Source: Candidatus Flexifilum breve
GTDB taxonomy: Bacteria; Chloroflexota; Anaerolineae; Aggregatilineales; Phototrophicaceae
NCBI GenBank assembly: GCA_016717205.1
Contig: JADKGC010000009.1
Coordinates: 62,001-126,000, forward strand
DNA: 64,000 nucleotides
Direction of reading: 5' to 3'
Of the stretch, positions 53,577-62,315 are shown piece by piece. How positions within the stretch are numbered: position 1 is the first letter of the stretch; every line of letters starts with the position of its first letter. The position numbers and the translations under genes are program-made. The notes under the pieces were generated by a model that worked only from the letters and a program-made list of their open reading frames with translations, had not been told where the DNA came from and made no database searches.

Positions 53577-54479
53577 TTAGCTCATAGAAAAGGATTCGAA
53601 TTGTGGGCCGTTGTAGCTCAACAGATAAAATGCGCGTTCGCGCCCCTCATGCTGATCGTGCAAAAAGTCGGTGACGACAAAGCCGCGCTCAAACAAGTAG
53701 TGGAACTGGGCGCGGATGTGCATGCGCCAGGTATGATGCAAGTCAGGGTCGGCCGTTTCGATTGCGGGCGTGTTGGTCGGAATTTCGAGCAGCGCCAGAC
53801 TGCTGGACGGACGCAGCACCTCGGTCGGCGGCGCGACAAGACCGCTCGGCAGCACCACCGTCGGGTTGAGGATCGGCGTCTCCGCTTCGAAATAATGCGC
53901 GAGGCTCAAATCGGCGCGGCGACCATACAGGCGTTCCTCGACGCGGCGATTCGTCACCCACCATTCGACCAGCAGCCGATCTGAGGAGCCGAGTTTGGCC
54001 AAGCCGCCTTCGCTCTCCGTGCCGTAGTAGTCTTGCAGGTACTGGTGACTGATCGCACACAGCTTGCGGATATTCAGGTGCGCATTGGTCGAAAGCAGCG
54101 GATCAAACGTCCACACGACGAGACGTATGCCCTGCGTGATCGCCAGACTGCGCTGCGCCCGCTTGAGGCGATAGCCAATACCACCGCTGCGATACTCCGG
54201 CAGCACGACCATCCGTTTCGACACAATCTGCAGGTTGGCCATGGCGGGACGGTCTTCCTCTTCCATGTTCGTCCCGAGAAAACCGACCAGCACACCGACC
54301 ATCCGGTCACCATCAAAGGCGGCGAGCACATGACCGCCGTGATTCGCCAGCGAGAACAGCATATGCGCGGGGATCACCGACTCGATGTCCGCGCCCCAAT
54401 AGATTTTTTGCAGATCAACGGCCGCCCGCATGTCGGCAAGCGCGCGCAGCGGTCGAATCTCGATTTCTCGGTTTGTCAT
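53577..54479 (-). CDS. GNAT-family acyltransferase (COG3375-like)
   Basis: 300 aa, of which the first 165 form a GNAT fold. VLPEYRSGGIGYRLKRAQR is the acyl-CoA-binding motif near 100-118, and the block VWTFDPLLSTNAHLNIRKLCA is typical of this family. The C-terminal 130 residues are a second, less clear domain. Genes of this family neighbour NSAR-type racemases, where they are taken to succinylate D-amino acids. The racemase gene follows directly. Confidence 0.83.
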   Translation of the reverse strand: MTNREIEIRPLRALADMRAAVDLQKIYWGADIESVIPAHMLFSLANHGGHVLAAFDGDRMVGVLVGFLGTNMEEEDRPAMANLQIVSKRMVVLPEYRSGGIGYRLKRAQRSLAITQGIRLVVWTFDPLLSTNAHLNIRKLCAISHQYLQDYYGTESEGGLAKLGSSDRLLVEWWVTNRRVEERLYGRRADLSLAHYFEAETPILNPTVVLPSGLVAPPTEVLRPSSSLALLEIPTNTPAIETADPDLHHTWRMHIRAQFHYLFERGFVVTDFLHDQHEGRERAFYLLSYNGPQFESFSMS

Positions 54480-54493
54480 GCAACCACCTTTCT

Positions 54494-55441
54494 CTAAAGG
54501 ACGCGCGGACGCCGTCGGAAGGTATACCGCAGCAGTTCCAACGCGTTGCGGCGCTTAGGCAGGTACGTCATCAGCGTATCTTCGAGCCGCCGCGGGTGAA
54601 TGCCAAAATACTGAAAAGCCGTCCCTAACCGCGCCGTGCGATTCGTCGCCAGAATGTCCAACCACTGCGAGGTCATCAGCGAACGTGGGAGCACGCGTTC
54701 AAACACTGCGGTCAACCAGCGCAGCATATACGGCGGCACACTCACCACCATCCGCTGGCGCCCGGAAACACGCATAATCGTCCGCAGTAGATCGGACAAA
54801 GTGATGTACTCCGCGCCGCCGATCTCAACAATCGTATCGACTGTATCGACTGTTTCGAGGCTCGCCACCAGCGCATTGACCAGATCGTCGATGTAGATCG
54901 GATGCAGCACAATTTCGCCGCGTCCCGGCATCAGGAAAAACAGCGGATTCGCTGTCATGCCCAGCGCGATGTGATTGATGAAGGCATCATCTTCACCGAA
55001 CACCAGGCCCGAGCGCAGGATCGTATAGGCGAGTCCGCTCGCCTTGATCGTGTCTTCCATCTGACCTTTGACGCGCAGCAACGTGTAAGCCGTCGAAGGT
55101 GAAGCGCCCAACTGGCTCACCGTGATGATCCGCCCAACGCGCGCGGCCCGCGCCGCCGTGATGAGCTGGCGCGTGCCCGCCAGTTCGACGCGTTCGAGGT
55201 CGCGCCGCCGTCCCCACCAGAAGGCATTCTCGAGGTGAATGACGACATGGACGCCGGTCACCGCTTTGAAGAGCGCCTCTTCGTCGAGGATGCTGCCGGT
55301 CACGATTTCCGGTGGATCTGCCCACGGCAGTTTGTGCGTGCGCTGTTCGGGCAGCAGCAAACGCACGTGGTGGCCACGCTCCAATAAGCGCGTTACGACG
55401 TGCCGTCCAATGTATCCGGTTCCGCCTGTGACCAGTATCAC
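54494..55441 (-). CDS. NAD(P)-dependent epimerase/SDR family protein (NmrA-like)
   Basis: About 315 aa from a GTG at 55441 (GGAGG about ten bases upstream); the longer frame to 55519 has no ribosome-binding site. LVTGGTGYIGRHV at the N-terminus binds NAD(P). The catalytic Tyr-x3-Lys is altered (YTLLRVKGQ), as in atypical SDRs close to NDUFA9 and NmrA-like quinone-binding proteins. It is first of the operon with the GNAT, racemase and proC genes, ending 14 bases before the GNAT start. Confidence 0.82.
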   Translation of the reverse strand: MILVTGGTGYIGRHVVTRLLERGHHVRLLLPEQRTHKLPWADPPEIVTGSILDEEALFKAVTGVHVVIHLENAFWWGRRRDLERVELAGTRQLITAARAARVGRIITVSQLGASPSTAYTLLRVKGQMEDTIKASGLAYTILRSGLVFGEDDAFINHIALGMTANPLFFLMPGRGEIVLHPIYIDDLVNALVASLETVDTVDTIVEIGGAEYITLSDLLRTIMRVSGRQRMVVSVPPYMLRWLTAVFERVLPRSLMTSQWLDILATNRTARLGTAFQYFGIHPRRLEDTLMTYLPKRRNALELLRYTFRRRPRVL

Positions 55442-55567
55442 CCGACCCTGCCTCCGTAAAGCGGCGATTATAACATAAGCTTCCCGCAGAGTAACGACTG
55501 ACCTAGCGCGGGGTTTCATCTTGTGTAGGGATAGAAGTTTGCTACCCTTATACGCGAAATGATCATC

Positions 55568-55586
55568 AAAAAGCGGCCGGCTTTTT
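55568..55586 (+). promoter_or_regulatory. hairpin in the fabF leader
   Basis: AAAAAGC-GGCCG-GCTTTTT forms a 7-bp stem four bases before the TTAGGAG ribosome-binding site of fabF. No plus-strand gene ends nearby, so it is not an ordinary operon terminator. It could be an attenuator or an operator. Confidence 0.4.
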
Positions 55587-55599
55587 GTTAGGAGAGACG

Positions 55600-56859
55600 A
55601 TGGTGCAACAACGACGAGTTGTCGTAACCGGGATGGGAATCCTCTGTCCTACCGGGAATACTGTAGAAGAAGCGTGGACCAACGCTGCGGCGGGCAAAAC
55701 GGGCATTCGCACGATCCAACGGTTTGACACGTCGCAGTTGGAGAACCACTTTGGCGGTGAAGTCAAGAACTTTGACCCCGAAGAGTTTTTGGGCCGCCGC
55801 GAAGCTCGGCGGACTGACCGCGTGACGCAAATGGCGCTCTACGCGGCCAAGCAGGCAATTGAAGACTCGGGCATCGAAATCACCGACGACAACCGCTACC
55901 AGATCGCCGCGGTGATCGGTTCTGGCATCGGCGGCATTTCCTCGATCTTCGACAGCATCAAATCCTTCATCGAAAAAGGCCCGAAAGCGGTCAGCCCGCT
56001 GATGGTGCCGATGATGCTCCCCGATGCGCCGTCGAGCAAAATCTCGATGACGTACGGCATCCGTGGACCGAACTTTGCGATTTCCACCGCGTGTGCCACT
56101 GGCAACAACTGCATCGGCGAAGCGACTGAGATCATTCGTCGTGGGCAGGCGAAAATCGCCGTCGCGGGCAGTTCGGAAGCGGGTTTGGTCGAAGTCGCCA
56201 TCGCGAGCTTCAACAACATGACCGCGATCTCGCGCCGCAACGACGATCCGGAACATGCGAGCCGACCCTTTGACAAGGATCGTGATGGCTTCGTGGTCGC
56301 GGAAGGCTCGGCGATCCTCATCCTCGAAGACCTCGAACATGCGGTAGCACGCGGCGCGAAGATCTACGCCGAAATTCTCGGCTACGGGCACACTTCCGAC
56401 GCGTACCACGTGACTGCCCCGCTCGAAACGGGCGAAGGCGCCGCCACCGCCATCCAGTTTGCGCTGGAAGATGCCGAACTGTCGCCCGCGGACATCGACT
56501 ACATCAACGCGCACGGTACGAGCACGCCGCTCAACGACAAGAGTGAAACGCTGGCGCTTAAGCGCGCGCTTGGCGAAACGGCCTACTCGATCCCGATCAG
56601 CTCGACTAAGTCGGTGACCGGGCATCTCATGGGCGCGGCGGGGTCGGTCGAAGCCGTGTTCACCATTATGGCGATGCAGAACAACTTCGTGCCGCCCACC
56701 ATCAACCTGGAAAATCAGGACCCGGAATGCGATCTGAACTACACGCCGAATGTCGGCGTGGCGCGACAGATCGACGTGGCGATGAGCAATTCTTTCGGTT
56801 TCGGTGGGCATAACGCGGTGTTGATCTTTGGCAAGTACCACACGAATGGCCATGCATAA
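55600..56859 (+). CDS. fabF: beta-ketoacyl-ACP synthase II
   Basis: Elongating condensing enzyme of fatty acid synthesis. 419 aa from the ATG at 55600 with AGGAG six bases upstream. The catalytic triad Cys-His-His is seen in STACATGNN, NAHGTSTPLND and GHLMGAAGS; the C-terminal SFGFGGHNA closes the active site. Its 3' end overlaps the fabH start. Confidence 0.95.
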   Translation: MVQQRRVVVTGMGILCPTGNTVEEAWTNAAAGKTGIRTIQRFDTSQLENHFGGEVKNFDPEEFLGRREARRTDRVTQMALYAAKQAIEDSGIEITDDNRYQIAAVIGSGIGGISSIFDSIKSFIEKGPKAVSPLMVPMMLPDAPSSKISMTYGIRGPNFAISTACATGNNCIGEATEIIRRGQAKIAVAGSSEAGLVEVAIASFNNMTAISRRNDDPEHASRPFDKDRDGFVVAEGSAILILEDLEHAVARGAKIYAEILGYGHTSDAYHVTAPLETGEGAATAIQFALEDAELSPADIDYINAHGTSTPLNDKSETLALKRALGETAYSIPISSTKSVTGHLMGAAGSVEAVFTIMAMQNNFVPPTINLENQDPECDLNYTPNVGVARQIDVAMSNSFGFGGHNAVLIFGKYHTNGHA

Positions 56860-58066
56860 ACGCGGCTCTGCGCCGCCGCCTCAGGCTGCGTGCTACGCGC
56901 ACATCGTCGGATGGGGTATGGCTGTCCCCGAGACGGTGATGACGAATGATGATCTGTCGGCTATCGTCGAAACGACCGACGACTGGATTCGTCAGCGCAC
57001 GGGTATTCGCGAGCGGCGCATTGCCAGCGACAAAGAAACCACGGCGACTCTTGGCCTCAAGGCCGCGCAGCGCGCGCTGGAAGTCGCCGATATTCTGCCG
57101 CTTGAGCTCGACATGATCATCGTCGCCACGTCGACCCCGGAGAATGTCTTCCCGAGCACCGCCAGCCTGATCCAATCGTGGTTAGGCGCGAACAAGGCGG
57201 GAGCGTTCGATCTGAGCGCAGCCTGTTCCGGGTTCGTTTACGCGGTCGATATGGCCGCTCAGGCGATCCGCTCCGGTCGCTCACAAAAAGCGCTGATCAT
57301 CGGCGCGGAAACCATGTCCCGCGTGCTTGATTGGTCCGACCGTGGGACGTGCATCCTCTTCGGCGATGGCGCGGGCGCGGTCGTGCTGGAAGCCAGCTCG
57401 GTCGAAGGCGGCGTGCTCTCCGCCGTGCTGCGCTCTGACGGCTCGGGCGGCGATTTGCTCGGCATTCCGACGTTCGGCAGCACTGACATGGCCGAGATTG
57501 AGACGCTGCCCAACGGGCACAAGCTCGGCAAAATGCACATGAACGGCGGCGAAGTCTTTAAGTTTGCCAGCCGCGTAATCGGTGAAAGCATCAATCAGGC
57601 GCTGGATATTGCCGGGTTGACCATCAAAGATCTCGCGCTGATCGTGCCGCACCAAGCTAACTTGCGCATCATCGCGGCAGCGGCGCGCAGCCTCAAGGTC
57701 GAAGAAAGCCTGTTCTACGTCAATCTGGATCGCTACGGCAACACCTCCGCCGCCTCGATTCCGATCGCGCTCGTCGAAGCGATTCAGGCGGGGCGCGTCA
57801 AAGAAAATGACCACATCGCCTTTGTCGGTTTTGGCGGTGGGTTGACGTGGGCGTCGATGGTCGTCAAATGGGGTGCGCCGAAGCCCGATGACCGATCAAA
57901 GATGCTCAACCGGCAGCGGCGTGAGGCGATTTACGCGTTTGCCTTCTGGCGGCAGCGCCTCATCCGTCTGAGCCGTCAGCTTAACGATCTGGTGAACCGC
58001 ATTCGCCCCAACCGCGGACGCTTACAGCGCCTGCGGCGGCGCATCGACAGCGAAACGCTCGAATAA
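56846..58066 (+). CDS. fabH: beta-ketoacyl-ACP synthase III with basic C-terminal extension
   Basis: Initiates fatty acid synthesis from acyl-CoA and malonyl-ACP. About 406 aa from the ATG at 56846 (ATG at 56852 is equally possible); both overlap the fabF stop. The catalytic Cys-His-Asn triad lies in SAACSGFVYA, VPHQANLRI and YGNTSAASIP. The family normally ends just after GGGLTWA. Here about 60 more residues follow (57885-58063), very rich in Arg and probably helical. Fusion or membrane/nucleic-acid binding are possible; the tail is not a domain I know. Confidence 0.93.
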   Translation: MAMHKRGSAPPPQAACYAHIVGWGMAVPETVMTNDDLSAIVETTDDWIRQRTGIRERRIASDKETTATLGLKAAQRALEVADILPLELDMIIVATSTPENVFPSTASLIQSWLGANKAGAFDLSAACSGFVYAVDMAAQAIRSGRSQKALIIGAETMSRVLDWSDRGTCILFGDGAGAVVLEASSVEGGVLSAVLRSDGSGGDLLGIPTFGSTDMAEIETLPNGHKLGKMHMNGGEVFKFASRVIGESINQALDIAGLTIKDLALIVPHQANLRIIAAAARSLKVEESLFYVNLDRYGNTSAASIPIALVEAIQAGRVKENDHIAFVGFGGGLTWASMVVKWGAPKPDDRSKMLNRQRREAIYAFAFWRQRLIRLSRQLNDLVNRIRPNRGRLQRLRRRIDSETLE

Positions 58067-58070
58067 ACGA

Positions 58071-58102
58071 AAAACGCCCGACTCACAGTGAGTCGGGCGT
58101 TT
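58071..58102. terminator. bidirectional terminator after fabH
   Basis: AAAACGCCCGACTCA pairs with TGAGTCGGGCGTTT around a three-base loop. It lies between fabH and the convergent zinc peptidase gene. Confidence 0.88.
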
Positions 58103-58122
58103 GATTTTGGTCCAGCTTTCGC

Positions 58123-58815
58123 CTAGCGCCGTCGATTGGCGAGGCTCACGAAGTACAGTAATTGCAGCACTGACGTAATCGCCGCCGCCACATAGGTCAG
58201 CGCCGCCGCCGTCAGCACCTGCCGCGCACCGCCAGCATCGCTCTCCGAGGTCATCAGACCGGACTGCTGCAAGAGCGCCATCCCGCGCCGGCTGGCGTCG
58301 ATTTCCACAGGCAGTGTCAAAATCATGAACACGACCATCACGGCGAACAGCGCGATGCCCGCCCAGATCAACCCGGTCATACGCAGGAACAAGCCCGCGA
58401 AGATCATCAGGTAGCCAATTTGCGGCGCAAAGGTGACTGCCGGGACGAGGAACTGCCGGGCGGCGATCAGGGGCGAACGCTGCTGATACTGCTGCACGTG
58501 GCCGAGCTCATGCGCGACCACCGCCATCGCGGCAACCGACGGCGTCGTCGCGATGCCTTGCGAGAGCCGCACAATGTTGCTGCCTGGATCAAAGTGGTCG
58601 GTCAGTTGGCCGGGCGTACCCTCCAACCGAATTTCCTGCACATTCGTGCGACTGAAAATCGCGCGGGCGACATCTACGCCCGTGGCGCCAGCGCTGTTAC
58701 GCACGTTGCCCCACTTGGAATATGCCGAGCGCACGAAAAACTGCGCGCCCAACGACAACAGTAGGGTCGGGATAAACACCAGCAGAAGATAGTTAGTGTC
58801 AAATATCATCGTCAA
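58123..58815 (-). CDS. YugP-like membrane zinc metallopeptidase
   Basis: 230 aa with about four transmembrane helices. The zinc motif is HELGH near 103-107, with the third ligand probably in the Glu/Asp of VEIDASRRG. Its shape (an N-terminal helix, a soluble part with VARAIF and VRLSQGIA, then helices) matches the YugP/DUF zinc peptidase family. The substrate is unknown. It stands alone, convergent with fabH. Confidence 0.88.
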   Translation of the reverse strand: MTMIFDTNYLLLVFIPTLLLSLGAQFFVRSAYSKWGNVRNSAGATGVDVARAIFSRTNVQEIRLEGTPGQLTDHFDPGSNIVRLSQGIATTPSVAAMAVVAHELGHVQQYQQRSPLIAARQFLVPAVTFAPQIGYLMIFAGLFLRMTGLIWAGIALFAVMVVFMILTLPVEIDASRRGMALLQQSGLMTSESDAGGARQVLTAAALTYVAAAITSVLQLLYFVSLANRRR

Positions 58816-58927
58816 TACCCTCTCCGGTCAATACACATCTTAATATACGCGAAGAACCGCAAGAAGTCTCTTAGAAACTTGTAAAACTCATGTAACCTTT
58901 AGGCGACGATAAGACGTGCAGGTCGTA

Positions 58928-59809
58928 TCATACGCCGAGCGTGGCGGTGAGACCGTCACGATTATTGAGTGACCACGGAAGCAGGCAGTTATCGAGTAGA
59001 CGCGGCCGCCCGATCTGCACGGCCATCGACAGCAGCAGCGGCTGCTCTGCCGGTTCATGCACACCGATGAGCGTGCTCGGGTCGTTGACTGCGACGTACT
59101 CAATCTCGGCTTGCGCTTCTGTTTTCAGCACGTTCCGCGCGACCGCCCGCAGATTGGCGGGGGTGCGTTCGCCCTCATCGTAAGCCTGCGCCGCCGCAAC
59201 CAGCGCGCGGTAGATCACACCTGCCGCCGCCCGCTGTTCCGGCGTCAGGTAGACGTTGCGCGAACTCATGGCGAGACCGTCGGCCTCGCGCACCGTCGGG
59301 ATTACGGCCACTTCGAGCGGGAAATTCAGGTCGGCGACCATGCGGCGGATCACGACGACCTGCTGCGCATCCTTCTGCCCGAAGTAGGCGACATCGGGCT
59401 GCGTCAGGTTGAACAGCTTGCTGACGACGGTCGCCACCCCGCGGAAGTGATTCGGGCGCAGGTCGCCTTCCAACCCCTGCGTCACCTGATCGACCTTGAC
59501 GAACGTTTGAAAGTTCGGTGGGTACATCAGCGCCGGAGTCGGCGTGAACACCACGTCGACTCCCAGTGTTTCCAGCATGGCGAGGTCACGCGCCAGATCG
59601 CGCGGATAAGCGTTGAAGTCTTCATTGGGTGCAAACTGCGTCGGGTTGACGAAAATCGTCGCGATGACGGTGTCGTTGTCGGCGCGCGCCTGCCGTGCCA
59701 AGGTCAAATGCCCTTCGTGCAGCGCGCCCATTGTCGGCACAACCCCAACGCGCCCGGTGATTGCCTTCCGCGCTTTGCGCAGCCCCTCAATGCTGTCAAT
59801 GACCTGCAT
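58928..59809 (-). CDS. panC: pantothenate synthetase
   Basis: Joins pantoate and beta-alanine using ATP. 293 aa from the ATG at 59809 (an ATG at 59815 is also possible). PTMGALHEGHL holds the HxGH motif, with FVNPTQF and SSRNVYL after it. The start overlaps the panB stop by 14 bases. It ends the pantothenate operon. Confidence 0.95.
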   Translation of the reverse strand: MQVIDSIEGLRKARKAITGRVGVVPTMGALHEGHLTLARQARADNDTVIATIFVNPTQFAPNEDFNAYPRDLARDLAMLETLGVDVVFTPTPALMYPPNFQTFVKVDQVTQGLEGDLRPNHFRGVATVVSKLFNLTQPDVAYFGQKDAQQVVVIRRMVADLNFPLEVAVIPTVREADGLAMSSRNVYLTPEQRAAAGVIYRALVAAAQAYDEGERTPANLRAVARNVLKTEAQAEIEYVAVNDPSTLIGVHEPAEQPLLLSMAVQIGRPRLLDNCLLPWSLNNRDGLTATLGV

Positions 59810-60653
59810 GCTCATCCGCCCCGTTGATTTGCAGCGCCGCCAATACATCATCCTTCATGTTGAAGCTGTTTTCGGGCGCGGGGAACTTGCGTTCCCGCAC
59901 ATCCCGCGCGTAATTGCCAATCGCCTCACGGATCACCCCACCGAGTTCGGCGTAGTGTTTAGCATGACGCGGCGTGAATTCCTCGAACAGGCCAAGAATA
60001 TCGTGAAAGACCTGCACCTGCCCGTCGGTCGCCGCCCCGGCGCCAATCCCGATGGTCGGAATTTGCAGCTTGTGCGTGATCATCTCTGCGAGCGGCGCAG
60101 GCACGGATTCGAGCACAACCGCGAATGCGCCCGCCTCTTCAATCGCCTGTGCATCGCGCAGCAGTTGGCGCGCGCCGTCCAGGTCACGCCCCTGCACCCG
60201 CATCCCGCCGACCTTGTACACGCTCTGCGGCTGTAAGCCGATGTGCGCCATCACGGGAATGCCGACTTGGGTCACGCGGTGAATCGTCTCGGCGAGATAC
60301 TCGCCGCCTTCCATTTTGACCGCGCCCACGCCGCTCGCCTGCATGAGCCGCGCTGAGTTGGTCAGCGCCTGCTCGACGCTCACGTTGTAGCTCATGAACG
60401 GCATATCACCGACGATCAGCGCCGTGGCTGTCACGCGGGTCACAATCTCCGCGTGGTACATAATATGTTCCAAGGTGACCGGGACGGGTACATCGTGTCC
60501 CTGAATCACCATCCCCAATGAATCGCCGACCAGCAGCATGGGCACGCCCGCCGCTTCGCTCAAGCGCGCGCTCGTCGCGTCGTACGCCGTGATCATGACA
60601 ATGGGTTCACGGTCGGCCTTCATCTTCTGAATATCACGGATGCTCACTCGCAT
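59796..60653 (-). CDS. panB: 3-methyl-2-oxobutanoate hydroxymethyltransferase
   Basis: Makes ketopantoate from ketoisovalerate with methylene-THF. 285 aa. MITAYDATSARL, the metal-binding VGDSLGMV, KMEGG and IGIGAGAATDGQ are all as in the family. GAGGG lies five bases before the ATG. Its start overlaps the DUF2520 gene and its end overlaps panC. Confidence 0.96.
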   Translation of the reverse strand: MRVSIRDIQKMKADREPIVMITAYDATSARLSEAAGVPMLLVGDSLGMVIQGHDVPVPVTLEHIMYHAEIVTRVTATALIVGDMPFMSYNVSVEQALTNSARLMQASGVGAVKMEGGEYLAETIHRVTQVGIPVMAHIGLQPQSVYKVGGMRVQGRDLDGARQLLRDAQAIEEAGAFAVVLESVPAPLAEMITHKLQIPTIGIGAGAATDGQVQVFHDILGLFEEFTPRHAKHYAELGGVIREAIGNYARDVRERKFPAPENSFNMKDDVLAALQINGADEHAGH

Positions 60654-61506
60654 GGTACCCTCGCAACAGCATCTCTATCCTGTCAGTAGATAAACCCCGC
60701 GCCTCAAGCAGAGGATACGTCTGTCGCGCCAGCGCCACATAGATTTCCGCCAGCGCCGGATCATCTGCCAGCGCCCGCAAGTGTGATCCGATTGTGGTGA
60801 CGTCCGCCCGGGTGAGCGGCCCCGTTAGCGCATCCGGAATGCCTTTCGTCCGTAGGTTCTCGACGGTCCCGGCAACCAGCGCGTTGAGCGCGGTGTCGGC
60901 CTGTTCGCGTCCCGCCCCAAGGCGCAGCAGCAGCGCTTCCGCCGCCGCATATAGCGTCACCGCGTAGTTGCTGGCGATCACCAATGCCGCGTGATACAGC
61001 GCCTTCTGGCCGGGCGGGATGCGGATCGGATGGCCATCCAGTGCCGCCACGAGGTCGGTCAACCAGCCATATAAGCGCGGATCATCCGCTTCCAGCGCAA
61101 ACGCCGCGCCGGGCAGCTTCTGCACGGCCGTCTCAACATCGGCGAACGGAAACGCCGGATGCAGCGTGCCGACCAGTCCGCCGCGACTCTGCAGAACTGC
61201 CAGCGCCGCGCTGTCCCGGGATCCAGCCGTGTGGACGGCCGCTTTCCCCGTCCAATCCGCGATTGCCAGCGCCGCCGCGACCGTCTCGATCACATCATCC
61301 GGCACGGCGATCACGGTCAGGTCGGCGTAGTCGACGACGTCCGCCGCTGCCGGAACCACCTGTGCCCCGACCCGCTCTGCCAGTGCCGCCGCGCGTTCCG
61401 GGCTGCGGCTGTACACCGCACTGATCCGGTATCCGCGTTCAAACCATAGACGAGCTAGCGTTCCCCCAACCTTACCCGCCCCGATAATGCCGACAGAAAC
61501 CGTTAT
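60634..61506 (-). CDS. Rossmann-like/DUF2520 protein, candidate ketopantoate reductase
   Basis: 290 aa if it starts at the ATA of 61506-61504, seven bases after GGAGG; this gives TVSVGIIGAGKVGGTLA, the normal N-terminus of the family. A longer frame from 61575 would overlap the upstream gene by 73 bases. The Rossmann NADP domain (1-125) is followed by the helical DUF2520 domain (about 130-285) with ASNYAVTLYAAA. It lies in the panB-panC operon, which has no panE; proteins of this kind (PanG type) have been linked to ketopantoate reduction, so that is the likely job. Confidence 0.82.
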   Translation of the reverse strand: MTVSVGIIGAGKVGGTLARLWFERGYRISAVYSRSPERAAALAERVGAQVVPAAADVVDYADLTVIAVPDDVIETVAAALAIADWTGKAAVHTAGSRDSAALAVLQSRGGLVGTLHPAFPFADVETAVQKLPGAAFALEADDPRLYGWLTDLVAALDGHPIRIPPGQKALYHAALVIASNYAVTLYAAAEALLLRLGAGREQADTALNALVAGTVENLRTKGIPDALTGPLTRADVTTIGSHLRALADDPALAEIYVALARQTYPLLEARGLSTDRIEMLLRGYHASEHP

Positions 61507-62315
61507 GATCCGGCCTCCGTTCCCAGCGGAGTGGGCGTTGGAATGGGGTCGCTGATGTAGATCGTGACGGTGCACGAAGCGCGGACGGCAGTGGTGATGT
61601 CAAACACCGTCAAGCGGAACTCGTATTCTCCCGGTTGATAGTAGGCGGGCACAAATTGCCCCAACGCCGCTTCGACCGGCACGGCCTGCGTGCCATCGAC
61701 CCCGATAATCGCGAAATTGCCGGACGTTGATTCGCCTTTGAGCTCAAAACGATAGAACGAGAAGTTTTCGGTTGTCGCCACACCCACCACGGTGATCGGC
61801 TCGAAGACGACCATGCCATTCGCCGGAATCGCCAGCGTCGCCTCTGGTGAGGTACACGCCGCGGGCGGCGCATTCGGCACAATCGTGCCGACCGGGGTCG
61901 GCGTCAGCGTCGGCGTCGGCAAAATCTGCGACGCCGGGTCGACTTCACCGAGCTGCACGCCGCTGGGGTCAATCACCAGACCACCGGACGGCGGCGAAGG
62001 CACGGGCGTGCGGAAATCGCCATCTTCGGCAATACTGACCAGGCTGACTTCGAGATTCAGCGTGCCGCGCAGCGTCGGCGCGACGATCTGTTGTAAGCCG
62101 ATGATGATCAGCAGCAACTCCAGCAGCAGGATCACGACCGTTCCGGCGTTCGAGCGGTTGTAGCGCGCGACCTCGCGTTCGAGCTCGAAGTGCGTCGCGC
62201 GATACGCGCCATTCGCTCGCAGCCACCAGCGCAGCGCGAGAAACAACAGCACGCCGAGGACGATATATAGTCCCGTCGCGATTTGTTCGATGAAGAAGAC
62301 CAGGCTGGCAATCAT
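61503..62315 (-). CDS. membrane protein with C-terminal Ig-like domain
   Basis: 270 aa from the ATG at 62315, which overlaps the punA stop as ATGA. Two transmembrane helices lie at about 5-28 and 60-82. An extracellular Thr/Pro linker (LPTPTLTPTPVG) leads to a beta-rich domain (about 155-260) with two Cys, resembling an Ig or PKD-like sandwich. Unknown function. It is translationally coupled to punA before it and to the DUF2520 gene after it. Confidence 0.75.
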   Translation of the reverse strand: MIASLVFFIEQIATGLYIVLGVLLFLALRWWLRANGAYRATHFELEREVARYNRSNAGTVVILLLELLLIIIGLQQIVAPTLRGTLNLEVSLVSIAEDGDFRTPVPSPPSGGLVIDPSGVQLGEVDPASQILPTPTLTPTPVGTIVPNAPPAACTSPEATLAIPANGMVVFEPITVVGVATTENFSFYRFELKGESTSGNFAIIGVDGTQAVPVEAALGQFVPAYYQPGEYEFRLTVFDITTAVRASCTVTIYISDPIPTPTPLGTEAGS

